Of a DNA stretch of 64,000 nucleotides, positions 1-10,711 are shown piece by piece. The notes beneath the pieces were generated by a model. The model made no database searches, was not told the DNA's origin, and saw only the letters and a program-made list of their open reading frames with translations. The translations under genes and the position numbers were made by a program. Positions within the stretch are counted from its first letter, which is position 1, and every line of letters begins with the position of its first letter. Origin of the DNA: an uncultured Erythrobacter sp. (GTDB taxonomy: Bacteria > Pseudomonadota > Alphaproteobacteria > Sphingomonadales > Sphingomonadaceae); the NCBI RefSeq assembly GCF_947502395.1, contig NZ_CANMZM010000003.1, positions 648,709 through 712,708 of the forward strand, given 5' to 3'.

Positions 1-62
1 TTTGTCCATTCGATGCAAAGAAAACCCCCTCTTCCCCTAACCCACGTCATGCGCGCATTTGG

Positions 63-578
63 ATGTCGCCTGTGAGACCTCGCGAACCAGAATTCATCTC
101 TGACGATGATGCGGCACCGATTGAGATGCTCGCCGCTCTTTTTGAAGCGCGCGGATGGGAAAGCGAGGTCGTTTCCGAAGACGAACTTGTCGGAGAGGTT
201 CAGGGCAGCTGGGCAAAATATCAGCTGCGTGCGATCTGGCGGGCAGCGGACAATGTGCTGCAGTTTCTATGTTTGCCCGACATTCGAGTGACTTCCGAAA
301 AGAAACACAGCGCGTATGAGCTCTTAAGTCTCGTCAACGAACAGGTTTGGCTAGGGCACTTTGACATTTGGTCACAAGGTGATGTGCTGATTTATCGACA
401 TGGAGCGCTTTTGGGTGATGATGGCATGCTCTCAATCCAGCAGGCACAATCCCTGGTTGAGAATGCCATTGATGAATGCGATCGCTTCTATCCGGCGTTC
501 CAATTCGTACTGTGGGGTGACAAAAGCCCGCGAGCGGCGCTTGATGCGGCGATGGTTGACGCAGCGGGTGAGGCCTGA
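63..578 (+). CDS. YbjN domain-containing protein
   Basis: A 171-residue cytosolic protein with the layout of the YbjN family (a type III secretion chaperone-like fold): an acidic N-terminus, a short strand-rich core containing WAKYQLRAIW, and a helical C-terminal half. It has no signal peptide or membrane segment. Family members are small putative sensory or regulatory proteins with no catalytic residues, so the precise role is unknown. It lies 42 bases upstream of proC on the same strand, an arrangement I associate with alphaproteobacteria, and the two may be cotranscribed. The ATG at 63 is the first in frame and no better Shine-Dalgarno is seen. Confidence 0.8.
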   Translation: MSPVRPREPEFISDDDAAPIEMLAALFEARGWESEVVSEDELVGEVQGSWAKYQLRAIWRAADNVLQFLCLPDIRVTSEKKHSAYELLSLVNEQVWLGHFDIWSQGDVLIYRHGALLGDDGMLSIQQAQSLVENAIDECDRFYPAFQFVLWGDKSPRAALDAAMVDAAGEA

Positions 579-620
579 CCATTTTGGGCCCATCAGCCCG
601 GCGCAATTGAAAGGGCTATC

Positions 621-1433
621 ATGGGACAGATCAATCACCTTCTGATTATTGGCTGCGGCAATATGGGCGGAGCAATGCTTGCTGGATGGCTTGCGGCTGG
701 CCTCGATCCGGCGCGTTTTTCGATCCTTGATCCGGCGCTTGAAAGTGCTCCTGATGGTGTCGCGCTTTACCGGGATGTGGCACAAGCCGAGGCGACCGGA
801 GGGCACGATGCTGTCCTTTTGGGCTTCAAACCACAGCAGTTGAGTGCGCTCGCTCCGGGGCTCCAAAGCCTTACGGGTGAGGGTGTTGCGGTCTATTCAC
901 TGCTTGCAGGGCTGACTCTCGCACAGCTTGAGAGGGCATTCCCAAACGCCCCTGCGCACATTCGGGTGATGCCTAATCTCGTGGCCCGCATAAACAAGTC
1001 ACCGATCATATTGATTGAAACGGGTCTCTCGGCTGTTGGGCGTGAAAATGCCTTTGTTCATTTCGATCAACTTGGCACAGCGATCTGGCTTGAGAATGAG
1101 GCAAAGTTTGACCTGGTGACGGCGCTAGCGGGGTCAGGACCTGGTTTTGTCTATCGCTTTATCGACGCTCTTGCTGAAGCAGGGCGAAGCCTGGGACTCG
1201 ACGCAGACCAAGCAACTTCGCTTGCTCTGGCCACCGTTGATGGTGCGTCATCATTGGCCGCAAACGCCGAGGTTGCTCCGGGCACGCTCGCTGATCAAGT
1301 CGCAAGCCCTGGCGGGATGACCCGCGAAGGATTAAACGTGCTGGACGACGACAAGGCGCTTGTAGAGTTGCTCACCAAAACCCTAAAAGCCACTGCAGAG
1401 CGGGGCACTCAACTATCTGCGAGTGCAGATTGA
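621..1433 (+). CDS. proC: pyrroline-5-carboxylate reductase
   Basis: Catalyses the last step of proline synthesis, the NAD(P)H-dependent reduction of 1-pyrroline-5-carboxylate to L-proline, in the cytosol. The 270 residues match the family size. An N-terminal Rossmann loop GCGNMGG lies at residues 11-17, and the C-terminal dimerisation/active-site region starts with the ALAGSGPGF signature near residue 168 and continues through VASPGGMTREGL. proB, the first proline enzyme, lies 3.2 kb downstream, but proA is not in the window. The gene stands alone and is probably cotranscribed with the YbjN-like gene before it. Confidence 0.95.
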   Translation: MGQINHLLIIGCGNMGGAMLAGWLAAGLDPARFSILDPALESAPDGVALYRDVAQAEATGGHDAVLLGFKPQQLSALAPGLQSLTGEGVAVYSLLAGLTLAQLERAFPNAPAHIRVMPNLVARINKSPIILIETGLSAVGRENAFVHFDQLGTAIWLENEAKFDLVTALAGSGPGFVYRFIDALAEAGRSLGLDADQATSLALATVDGASSLAANAEVAPGTLADQVASPGGMTREGLNVLDDDKALVELLTKTLKATAERGTQLSASAD

Positions 1434-1582
1434 TACGCTTTGTTAATTATTAATCGGCCAAATATGAACAACATTCGTCGAATTGGTACTGGTTTCGCTT
1501 GAAAACCGCTCGCAAACTGCCAATATTGTGACGTAGAAGGCGCGTATCTCCGCGCTACCATTGGAGACAAAAGGGATCCAAA

Positions 1583-2326
1583 ATGTCTGATTGGAAAGAC
1601 ACGCAGCAATCTCGTTCTGCTTTCGGCTCTGTGCCGCGAGCAGGCGGTGATGTTGCAGGACGCGAAACCTATGATGAAGGTCTGCGTTCCTACATGCTCT
1701 CAATTTACAACTACATGGCCTCGGCTGTGTTGCTGACCGGTATCGTTGCGGCGGGCGCCGCGGCAACGGGTCTCGCTTATGCGTTTGCAAGCGGTCCGCT
1801 GATGTGGATTGTGTCGCTCGCACCGCTAGGCTTCATCCTTGCGATGAGCTTTGGTCTGCACAAGATGAGTTACGGCACGCTCCAAATCGTGTTTTGGGCA
1901 TTCGCAACCGTAATGGGTCTGTCAATGTCGACGATCTTCCTGGTGTTCACCGGGGAGTCCATCGCAGTAACCTTCTTCGCAACCGCTGCGGCTTTCACTG
2001 GGCTTTCGCTGTTTGGCTACACTACCAAGAAAGACCTGTCGGGCTTCGGCACTTTCTTGATCATGGGTGTGATTGGTCTAATCGTTGCAAGCATCGCCAA
2101 CATGTTCATTGGTTCGGGCCCGTTGGCTTTCGTGATCAGCGGCCTTGGCGTGCTGATCTTCGCAGGTCTTACCGCCTACGACACTCAACGCCTGAAGAAC
2201 GATTATCAGTACCTGCGCGGCACGGAGTTCATGGGTAAGGCCGTGATTATGGGCGCAACCAGCCTCTATCTCGACTTCGTGAACATGTTCATGTTCCTGC
2301 TCAACTTCCTGGGCAGCCGCGAATAG
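1583..2326 (+). CDS. Bax inhibitor-1/YccA family membrane protein
   Basis: A 247-residue integral membrane protein with about seven hydrophobic segments from residue 37 to the end, preceded by a polar 35-residue N-terminus. This is the normal layout of the Bax inhibitor-1 (TMBIM/YccA/YetJ) family. The conserved C-terminal region with AYDTQRLK and the final LNFLGSRE-type end are visible. Members have been described as pH-dependent calcium leak channels or as modulators of FtsH proteolysis; which applies here cannot be read from the sequence. It is monocistronic: a 149-base gap precedes it and a strong terminator follows at 2362. Confidence 0.92.
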   Translation: MSDWKDTQQSRSAFGSVPRAGGDVAGRETYDEGLRSYMLSIYNYMASAVLLTGIVAAGAAATGLAYAFASGPLMWIVSLAPLGFILAMSFGLHKMSYGTLQIVFWAFATVMGLSMSTIFLVFTGESIAVTFFATAAAFTGLSLFGYTTKKDLSGFGTFLIMGVIGLIVASIANMFIGSGPLAFVISGLGVLIFAGLTAYDTQRLKNDYQYLRGTEFMGKAVIMGATSLYLDFVNMFMFLLNFLGSRE

Positions 2327-2361
2327 TGGCCTAACCCAGCACATATTTGTCGAAACACCGG

Positions 2362-2400
2362 AATGCCCGGAGCCCTACCATAGGCTCCGGGCATTTCTTT
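2362..2400 (+). terminator. intrinsic terminator after the Bax inhibitor-1 gene
   Basis: Perfect 13-bp inverted repeat, AATGCCCGGAGCC (2362-2374) and GGCTCCGGGCATT (2383-2395), with an 8-nt loop and a short T-rich tail (TTCTTT). It lies 36 bases after the stop codon. Confidence 0.85.
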
Positions 2401-2472
2401 TGGCATAGCAAGGCGCGATTAATAGGGGGTTTGGCAAGCTCGTTTGAGCCCAAGTGCATTGAACTCGCGGTG

Positions 2473-2501
2473 CTGACAGAGCATTATGTCGTGGGTGCTA
2501 T
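2473..2501 (+). promoter_or_regulatory. candidate sigma-70-type promoter of the proline-rich lipoprotein gene
   Basis: CTGACA at 2473-2478, a 17-base spacer, and TGCTAT at 2496-2501, followed by an A-rich leader into the ATG at 2532. It is the only good hexamer pair between the upstream terminator and the gene. Read by eye, not tested. Confidence 0.45.
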
Positions 2502-2531
2502 AAAAGACGGGCAAGGGACAATAACAAAGAT

Positions 2532-3467
2532 ATGAAAAAAAAGACCTCCACTTCCGAACTGGCGAAGACAGTCTGTTCACCTGTAAAGATCACCATGGTT
2601 GCCGCTGCCGTCTCACTTTTGGGAGCCTGTACAACACCAGCACCTTTGCCTCCTCCTCCGCCGCCCCCTCCTGCTCCGGTGGCGGAGCGTATCCCATATC
2701 GTCCATTGCCTCCTGGCGGTGCATCCTATGTGATGCAGATGCCAGAAAAGGATCAATACGGGCAGAGAATGACGATCATCAGCGGCGTTTCAGATGACGA
2801 GCAAGTCTGGCACTTCCGTTCTGCCTGGAACGTTGCTGCCTTGAATTGCACAGCGCCACAATATCAACCTATCCTTACTGCTTACAGCGCCTATATCAGC
2901 GACCATGCTCGCGGCCTCAAACGCGTTAATGACCGGATTGAGCGCAATTATCGCAACAAAATGGGTGCAAGGCGCGCCGGAATCCTTGAGCGCGAGGAGC
3001 GCATGACGGCGGTTTACAACTATTTTGCTCTTCCGCCCGCACGTGCTGGATTTTGCCGCGCGGCTCTTGACGTATCGAACCGAGCTCTTGCGGCACCGCC
3101 AAGCGATCCTGTTGCATTCGCCAATGAGAATTTTGATCTACTCACCGCCCCGTTCGAGGCCTTCTTCTCTGATTACGAGCAGTATCAGAATCTTTCTGCG
3201 CGCTGGGATGCAGAATATGGCGACCGTTACGGTGCTTCCCAGCCCGGCTGGGTTGCGGTTCAAGAAGCCAGGAGGAACGGTGTGGTCGTGCCGAGCGCGG
3301 AAAGCGATCCCGCTTCGACGCTTGCTGAACCGACCTCTGCGGTAGGAGCTGTGTCCGACCACGCGACAGGTGCAGATGTTCCTGTCGTCCCGGTCGAAGA
3401 GAATTTCGTTTCGCAGCCCGTCACACAACCAGTCGTTAGCGATGCGCAGGGAAGTGGGTCAAGCTAG
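2532..3467 (+). CDS. proline-rich lipoprotein of unknown function
   Basis: 311 residues. A basic start is followed by a hydrophobic stretch ending in the lipobox LGAC with the lipidated cysteine at residue 33. A polyproline stretch (about residues 38-50) then likely spans the region near the membrane. The rest (about 60-250) is an alpha-rich soluble domain with several conserved-looking aromatic and cysteine positions, and the tail is Ser/Pro/Val-rich and disordered. The protein is therefore predicted in the periplasm, anchored to a membrane. I do not recognise the domain. It has its own promoter-like sequence upstream and is not obviously in an operon with obgE, 112 bases downstream. Confidence 0.8.
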   Translation: MKKKTSTSELAKTVCSPVKITMVAAAVSLLGACTTPAPLPPPPPPPPAPVAERIPYRPLPPGGASYVMQMPEKDQYGQRMTIISGVSDDEQVWHFRSAWNVAALNCTAPQYQPILTAYSAYISDHARGLKRVNDRIERNYRNKMGARRAGILEREERMTAVYNYFALPPARAGFCRAALDVSNRALAAPPSDPVAFANENFDLLTAPFEAFFSDYEQYQNLSARWDAEYGDRYGASQPGWVAVQEARRNGVVVPSAESDPASTLAEPTSAVGAVSDHATGADVPVVPVEENFVSQPVTQPVVSDAQGSGSS

Positions 3468-3519
3468 GCTGATCCTGCGACGGTCCGATCGGCTTGTCCC
3501 GTAGGCCTTATCGGCCTAA

Positions 3520-5765
<2,246 letters not shown>

Positions 5766-5775
5766 GATTGGGCGA

Positions 5776-6690
5776 ATGACTAAAGTAGCAATCACCGGAG
5801 CCACTGGATTTGTCGGCAAGGCAACGCTCGATGTCGTTTTGCACAAAGCGATGAAGGTTCGCGCGCTGACGCGCCGTCCTGCTGCGCCCCGCGATGGGGT
5901 GGAGTGGGTTTCGGGGGCGCTCGACACCGCCTCTTCTTTGGAAGAGCTCGTCCAAGGTTGTGACGCGGTGATCCATATCGCGGGGCTCACCAACACGCCA
6001 AATCCAGGGCGGTTTGAAGCGGCGAATGTCACTGGCACTGCCAACATGCTCAACGCTGCGCAGAATGCGGGACTAGAACGCTTTGTTTTCGTCTCGTCAC
6101 TATCGGCGCGCAAGCCCGATCTCTCAGCCTATGGCGCCTCTAAGGCTCGCGCGGAGAAGCTGGTGGAGGATAGTGGCCTCAACTGGACCATTGTGCGCCC
6201 CCCCGGAGTCTATGGTCCGGGCGACAAGGATTATCTCGACCTCTTCAAAGCGGCCAAACTGGGCGTTGTCCCGGTTCCGCCTGAAGGCGCAAGCTCGCTT
6301 ATCCATGTTGAGGATCTGGCGCGACTTTTGGTGGCGCTCGTGCCTGCCGATCCTAAGACAAAGGGGCAGATGTATGAGCCATGGGATGACAACGCCTATG
6401 GTTATACTCACAAGGAACTGGCCAAGATGATCGGCGAGGCAGTGGGCAACCCCCATGCGATAGCCGCGCCGCTTCCTCCTGCCATCATGCAATGGGGCGC
6501 AAAGCTCGATGGATTCCTTCGCGGCGGCAAGGCGAAGCTCACCGAAGACCGTGTCGGCTATATGCTCCACAAGGATTGGGTGTGCGACCTGCGCAAAGCC
6601 CCGCCGATTTCGGTTTGGCAAGCGGTTTGGGACGGCGAAGCGGGCATGAAGATGACGGCTGAATGGTACAAAAGCCAAGGCTGGCTTTAA
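5776..6690 (+). CDS. NAD(P)-dependent epimerase/dehydratase family protein
   Basis: 304 residues of extended-SDR type. The N-terminal nucleotide-binding motif ITGATGFVG starts at residue 6, and the SSLSAR / YGASKARAE segment supplies the Ser and YxxxK catalytic residues. It resembles atypical SDRs related to complex I subunit NDUFA9 and UDP-sugar epimerases; the substrate is not deducible. The start is placed at ATG 5776, where the glycine-rich motif falls at the expected distance. The open frame extends upstream into proB. It lies 10 bases after proB and is probably the last gene of the obgE-proB transcription unit. Confidence 0.85.
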   Translation: MTKVAITGATGFVGKATLDVVLHKAMKVRALTRRPAAPRDGVEWVSGALDTASSLEELVQGCDAVIHIAGLTNTPNPGRFEAANVTGTANMLNAAQNAGLERFVFVSSLSARKPDLSAYGASKARAEKLVEDSGLNWTIVRPPGVYGPGDKDYLDLFKAAKLGVVPVPPEGASSLIHVEDLARLLVALVPADPKTKGQMYEPWDDNAYGYTHKELAKMIGEAVGNPHAIAAPLPPAIMQWGAKLDGFLRGGKAKLTEDRVGYMLHKDWVCDLRKAPPISVWQAVWDGEAGMKMTAEWYKSQGWL

Positions 6691-6705
6691 CGACGAGCGC
6701 GCGCC

Positions 6706-7488
6706 TTAAAGGAACGGTTCCTCGCCCGGCTTATGGATGCCGCATTCGGTCTTGTCCCAGCCTTTCCAGCGGCCTGAACGTGGGTCCTCTCCGGGCGCGA
6801 CCTTGTGGGTGCATGGTTCGCAGCCAATGCTTGGGAAACCGCGCGCGACCAGTGGGTGGCGGGGGAGGTTATGCTCTTCGAGGTAAGCGGCGATATCTTC
6901 GGCCGACCAATCGATCAGCGGGTTGATCTTGAGGCGACCAGCTGCATCGGAGGTGTCCACCTCAAAACGGGGCAGGTTTGCGCGGGTTGCTGATTGAAAA
7001 CTCTTGCGACCGGTGACGCTTGCATCGAACTTGGCAAGCGCCTTTTCCAGCGGCTTTACCTTGCGAATTTCGCAGCAACCATCAGGGTCGTAGGACCAGC
7101 GAAGGCCCGTTTCATCCTTTTTGGCAAGGTCCGCCTCATCAGGCGTCAGCACTTGCAAATTGGTGAGGCCAAGGCGCTCCACCACCGCATCGCGATATTC
7201 GATTGTTTCGGCAAAATGCTTTCCGGTTTCAAGGAAGAGCACTGGGATATTGCGGTCAACTTCGGCCAGAAGGTGAAGCAAAACAACGCTTTCTGCACCA
7301 AAGCTGGAGACAGTGGCAACATCGCCAGCCAAAGATCCCTCGATCACCCCCTTGAGCATTTCCTGCGTTGAAGAGCCGCGGAACATGCGATTGAGGCGCA
7401 CGGCATCGTGCTCGGTAAAGCGGGGGGACACATCGAGAGTGTCGATCTTCCGCTCTTCCATGGCGGCGGGGGATTCTTGCTTGGTCAT
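6706..7488 (-). CDS. cysH: assimilatory adenylyl-sulfate (APS/PAPS) reductase
   Basis: Reduces activated sulfate to sulfite. In 260 residues it has the PP-loop fold start (TVSSFGAESVVLLHL), the four cysteines of the [4Fe-4S] site (Cys138, Cys139, Cys223, Cys226, as CC and CxxC) and the catalytic C-terminal ECGIH cysteine (Cys249). The CC/CxxC pair marks the iron-sulfur type, which usually prefers APS over PAPS. It is the last gene of the cobA-DUF2849-cysI-DUF934-cysH operon and follows the DUF934 gene by 3 bases. cysD, cysN and cysC, which supply the substrate, are not in the window. Confidence 0.95.
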   Translation of the reverse strand: MTKQESPAAMEERKIDTLDVSPRFTEHDAVRLNRMFRGSSTQEMLKGVIEGSLAGDVATVSSFGAESVVLLHLLAEVDRNIPVLFLETGKHFAETIEYRDAVVERLGLTNLQVLTPDEADLAKKDETGLRWSYDPDGCCEIRKVKPLEKALAKFDASVTGRKSFQSATRANLPRFEVDTSDAAGRLKINPLIDWSAEDIAAYLEEHNLPRHPLVARGFPSIGCEPCTHKVAPGEDPRSGRWKGWDKTECGIHKPGEEPFL

Positions 7489-7491
7489 GGT

Positions 7492-7947
7492 TCAGCCTCC
7501 GTGCCGGATTTGGGGGATTGTCTGGCGGCCATCGATTGTTGCCTGATATACGTTTTCCCAAGTGGCAAAGGCGCGCTTCGCGTCTTCTTCATTGAGGGGT
7601 TTGTCGGGCGCAAAGGCGTCAAAACCGCAACGGCGCATGTGGCTGAGTTGGTCGATCCCAACATCGCCCACCGCGCGCAGTTCGCCGGTGAAACCTGCTT
7701 CGCGCAGGATGCGGGCTGAGGAATAGCCGCGTCCATCACCAAAGGCGGGAAAGTTGACCTCGATCAGGGCAAGACGATCAAGGAAGGGCAACAGCACACG
7801 CGCATCATCGCCTGGTTCAATCCGGACGGCGGTCGCATTGGTCTGATCACAGCAGGAATCGACGGTGACAGCGGCGTGGTCCACCATCTCGTCATTGCGG
7901 AAGCGGAATTGCACCTCATCCGGGCTTTTGCCGAGTGCGTTATCCAT
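7492..7947 (-). CDS. DUF934 domain-containing protein of the sulfite reductase operon
   Basis: A 151-residue soluble protein of the DUF934 family, found almost only between sulfite reductase and cysH in proteobacteria and usually annotated as a putative sulfite-reduction accessory oxidoreductase. Conserved segments such as FPAFGDGRGYSSARILRE and LRAVGDVGIDQLSHMRRCGFD are seen. Its function is unproven; a role in electron delivery or assembly for CysI is suggested by context only. The start overlaps the end of cysI by 8 bases. Confidence 0.88.
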   Translation of the reverse strand: MDNALGKSPDEVQFRFRNDEMVDHAAVTVDSCCDQTNATAVRIEPGDDARVLLPFLDRLALIEVNFPAFGDGRGYSSARILREAGFTGELRAVGDVGIDQLSHMRRCGFDAFAPDKPLNEEDAKRAFATWENVYQATIDGRQTIPQIRHGG

Positions 7948-9571
7948 AAAGCGCCTCCTTAAACGGGGCCATGCCGATGCGGCGGTATGTGTCGAGGAAA
8001 CGTTCTTCGCCCTCGCGTTGATCGAGATAGACGTCGGTCACTTTGTCGACGGCTTCGATTACACCGTCTTCGGTGAAGCCAGGTCCGGTGATCTTGGCGA
8101 GCGAAGTGTCTTCTGCCTCAGAGCCACCGAGGGACAACTGGTAGTTTTCCAGACCCTTCTTATCGACACCCAGAATGCCGATGTGCCCTGCGTGGTGATG
8201 CCCGCAGGCGTTGATGCAGCCGGAGATCTTGAGCTTCAATTCGCCTAGCTTTTCAGTCTTGCCCGATGCATCGAAACGCTCAGAGATACGCTGTGCCAGC
8301 GGGATTGAACGCGCATTGGCGAGCGCGCAATAATCGAGGCCGGGGCACGCGATCATGTCTTCGATGGTGTCGAGGTTGGGCGAACCTAGGCCAGCGGCCT
8401 CAAGCTCAGTCCAAAGCGCGTGGAGATCACCGATCTTCACATGCGGTAGCACCACGTTTTGCGTGTGCATGATGCGCAATTCGTCAAAGCTATACTGCTT
8501 GGCGAGCTTCGCCATCAGACGCATTTGATCGCCCGTCGCATCACCTGGAATGCCGCCAACGGGCTTCAATGAGATCACCGCGCTGACATAGCTGTCATGC
8601 TTGTGGCGATTGGTGTTGCGATCCACCCACAGAGCAAAATCGGGATCCGAACGGTCCACCTGCTTGGGGCCGTCTTCAAATGCTGGATCGGCGAAGAATG
8701 GCTTTATACGCGCGATTTCTTCAAGCGGGGGCTCAACGCCTTGCTCGAGCATATGCGCAAACTCTTCTTCGACCTGACGGACGTATTCGTCGCGGCCCAG
8801 CTCATGGACGAGGATTTTGATGCGCGCTTTGTACTTATTGTCGCGGCGGCCATAGCGGTTGTAGACGCGCAAACACGCCTCAGCATAAGTGATCAGCTGA
8901 TCCAGCGGCACAAACTCGCGGATCATCGGTGCGATCATCGGGGTGCGGCCCATGCCGCCACCGGCATAGAAACGCGCGCCGATCTCGCCCGTCTCATTCT
9001 TCACAATCTGCACGCCAATATCGTGAAGGCGCATGGCCGCGCGGTCTTTCTCAGACGCGATCACGCAGATTTTGAACTTGCGCGGGAGGTAAGTGAACTC
9101 CGGATGGAAACTCGACCATTGGCGCATAAGCTCGGCATAGGGACGCGGGTCTACCAGCTCATCGTGGCTCGCGCCTGCGAAGTGATCGGATGAGATGTTG
9201 CGGATGCAATTGCCGCTTGTTTGGATTGCATGCATCTCAACCTTGGCGAGGTCTGCCAAGATGTCGGCGGTGTCTTCTAGCTTGATCCAATTGTATTGCA
9301 GGTTCTGACGGGTGGTGAAGTGGCCATAGCCGCGGTCATATTTGTCCGCGATATCGCCCAGCACGCTCATCTGCTCACTGTTCAAAGTGCCATAGGGGAT
9401 GGCAACGCGCAGCATATAGGCGTGAAGTTGCAGATAGAGCCCGTTCATCAAGCGCAGCGGCTTGAACTCGTCCTCTGAAAGCGAACCTTCAAGGCGCCGG
9501 CGGGCTTGGTCGCGGAATTCCTCGACACGCGCATCGACCATCGCTTGGTCATATGAATCGTATTTATACAT
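7940..9571 (-). CDS. cysI: nitrite/sulfite reductase, hemoprotein subunit
   Basis: Six-electron reduction of sulfite to sulfide using siroheme and a [4Fe-4S] cluster. The 543 residues carry the two-fold ferrodoxin-like/siroheme repeat. The four cluster and siroheme cysteines are visible as CPGLDYC (Cys409, Cys415) and GCINACG (Cys452, Cys456). No flavoprotein CysJ partner is encoded nearby, which suggests ferredoxin or the DUF934 protein supplies electrons. It sits one base downstream of the DUF2849 gene. Upstream cobA makes the siroheme precursor, so the operon couples cofactor and enzyme. Confidence 0.94.
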   Translation of the reverse strand: MYKYDSYDQAMVDARVEEFRDQARRRLEGSLSEDEFKPLRLMNGLYLQLHAYMLRVAIPYGTLNSEQMSVLGDIADKYDRGYGHFTTRQNLQYNWIKLEDTADILADLAKVEMHAIQTSGNCIRNISSDHFAGASHDELVDPRPYAELMRQWSSFHPEFTYLPRKFKICVIASEKDRAAMRLHDIGVQIVKNETGEIGARFYAGGGMGRTPMIAPMIREFVPLDQLITYAEACLRVYNRYGRRDNKYKARIKILVHELGRDEYVRQVEEEFAHMLEQGVEPPLEEIARIKPFFADPAFEDGPKQVDRSDPDFALWVDRNTNRHKHDSYVSAVISLKPVGGIPGDATGDQMRLMAKLAKQYSFDELRIMHTQNVVLPHVKIGDLHALWTELEAAGLGSPNLDTIEDMIACPGLDYCALANARSIPLAQRISERFDASGKTEKLGELKLKISGCINACGHHHAGHIGILGVDKKGLENYQLSLGGSEAEDTSLAKITGPGFTEDGVIEAVDKVTDVYLDQREGEERFLDTYRRIGMAPFKEALYG

Positions 9572-9871
9572 TCAGATAATCCAATCCAAAGCTTCGGGGT
9601 CTTTGGGTTTGAGAGTGAGGTCAGGCCGCACCGTGGGGCCAAGGGCGCGGATGCGGTCCTTGATATGGGCCGGGCGCACACTGCCATCGGCCTCGCGGGC
9701 AGCGTCGATCACGTAGGGCACATTGACGCGAAGGGCGGCTTCTTCTGCGGCGAGCACTTGCTCGGCCGTTTCGCCCGCGTCGGCGGCTGCATCGACATGG
9801 CGCGACCAGCCTTCGCCGGTCCACCAGATGACATCGCCGGTTTTCAGATCGTTTCCGGTGAGCACTCTCAT
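9572..9871 (-). CDS. DUF2849 domain-containing protein
   Basis: A 99-residue protein with the DUF2849 start (VLTGNDLKTGDVIWW), a family found between cobA and cysI in alphaproteobacteria. No catalytic residues or membrane segments are apparent. By context it is an accessory factor of assimilatory sulfite reduction. It overlaps cobA by 4 bases (ATGA type) and abuts cysI. Confidence 0.88.
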   Translation of the reverse strand: MRVLTGNDLKTGDVIWWTGEGWSRHVDAAADAGETAEQVLAAEEAALRVNVPYVIDAAREADGSVRPAHIKDRIRALGPTVRPDLTLKPKDPEALDWII

Positions 9872-10632
9872 TGATGCGTCTCCACTACAATTTGCGCCAA
9901 ATGCGCGTCTTCGCGCGCCGTCACGTCACCTATGACGATAATGGCTGGGGACTTGATCTTGTGGTCCGAAACGAGGTTAGGGAGACCGGCCAATGGTCCG
10001 CGCACAACGCGCATCTCCTTGCGTGCGGCATTCTCGACCACAGCAACGGGAACATCGGGGGTGAGGCCGTCAGTCATAAGCTTTTCAGCGATCTGAGGCG
10101 CGGTTTTGACCCCCATATATATCACCAACGTGCGCCCTTTGCCCGCAAGGCCCGACCAATCCTGATCGGAGAGCCCTTTGCACTGGCCCGCAACAAAGCT
10201 GACAATGCTGGCTGCGTCGCGGTGGGTAAGGGGGATGCCCGTGGCCGCCGCCATGCCATTGGCCGCAGAAATACCCGGCACAATCTCAACCTTCACGCCG
10301 TGAGCCTTGGCAAGTTCGGCTTCTTCGCCGCCGCGCCCAAAGATCAGCGGGTCACCGCCTTTAAGGCGCACTACATCCTGACCATTTTGCGCCAAACGTA
10401 CGAGCAGCAGGTTGATGTCATCCTGCGGTAAAGTGTGCCGGGCGCGCTTCTTCGCAACCGAGATAAGCCGTGCATCAGGGCGTGTCATGGCCATGACCTC
10501 AGGGCTGATGAGGCCATCGTGGACAATCACCTCAGCGCTCTCGATCAAGCGCGCCGCGCGCAGGGTCAAAAGGTCGGGATCACCCGGGCCAGCACCCACA
10601 AGAAAGATGGTTCCAGTTTCCATGCCAACCAA
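9868..10632 (-). CDS. cobA: uroporphyrinogen-III C-methyltransferase
   Basis: SAM-dependent methylation of uroporphyrinogen III to precorrin-2, the first committed step to siroheme (and cobalamin). The 254-residue single-domain form has the signature VGAGPGDPDLLTLRA near the N-terminus, the LKGGDPLIFGRGGEE motif, and GISAANGMAAATGIPLTHR. The CysG oxidase/ferrochelatase domain is absent, so precorrin-2 dehydrogenase must be encoded elsewhere. Start at ATG 10632 or ATG 10623. First gene of the operon; 79 bases separate it from mscS upstream on the same strand. Confidence 0.95.
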   Translation of the reverse strand: MVGMETGTIFLVGAGPGDPDLLTLRAARLIESAEVIVHDGLISPEVMAMTRPDARLISVAKKRARHTLPQDDINLLLVRLAQNGQDVVRLKGGDPLIFGRGGEEAELAKAHGVKVEIVPGISAANGMAAATGIPLTHRDAASIVSFVAGQCKGLSDQDWSGLAGKGRTLVIYMGVKTAPQIAEKLMTDGLTPDVPVAVVENAARKEMRVVRGPLAGLPNLVSDHKIKSPAIIVIGDVTAREDAHLAQIVVETHQ

Positions 10633-10711
10633 ATGGCTGGGACATGGAGCGAGTTCCAGCGAGAATGGATTGGGGCGAGCGAAGGAAAGCTTTCGCCCGT
10701 AAATTGAAACT

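Noticed and set aside
2347..2535. Short ORF after the Bax inhibitor-1 gene
   Set aside because: It runs through the terminator hairpin and the promoter of the next gene, with no ribosome site.
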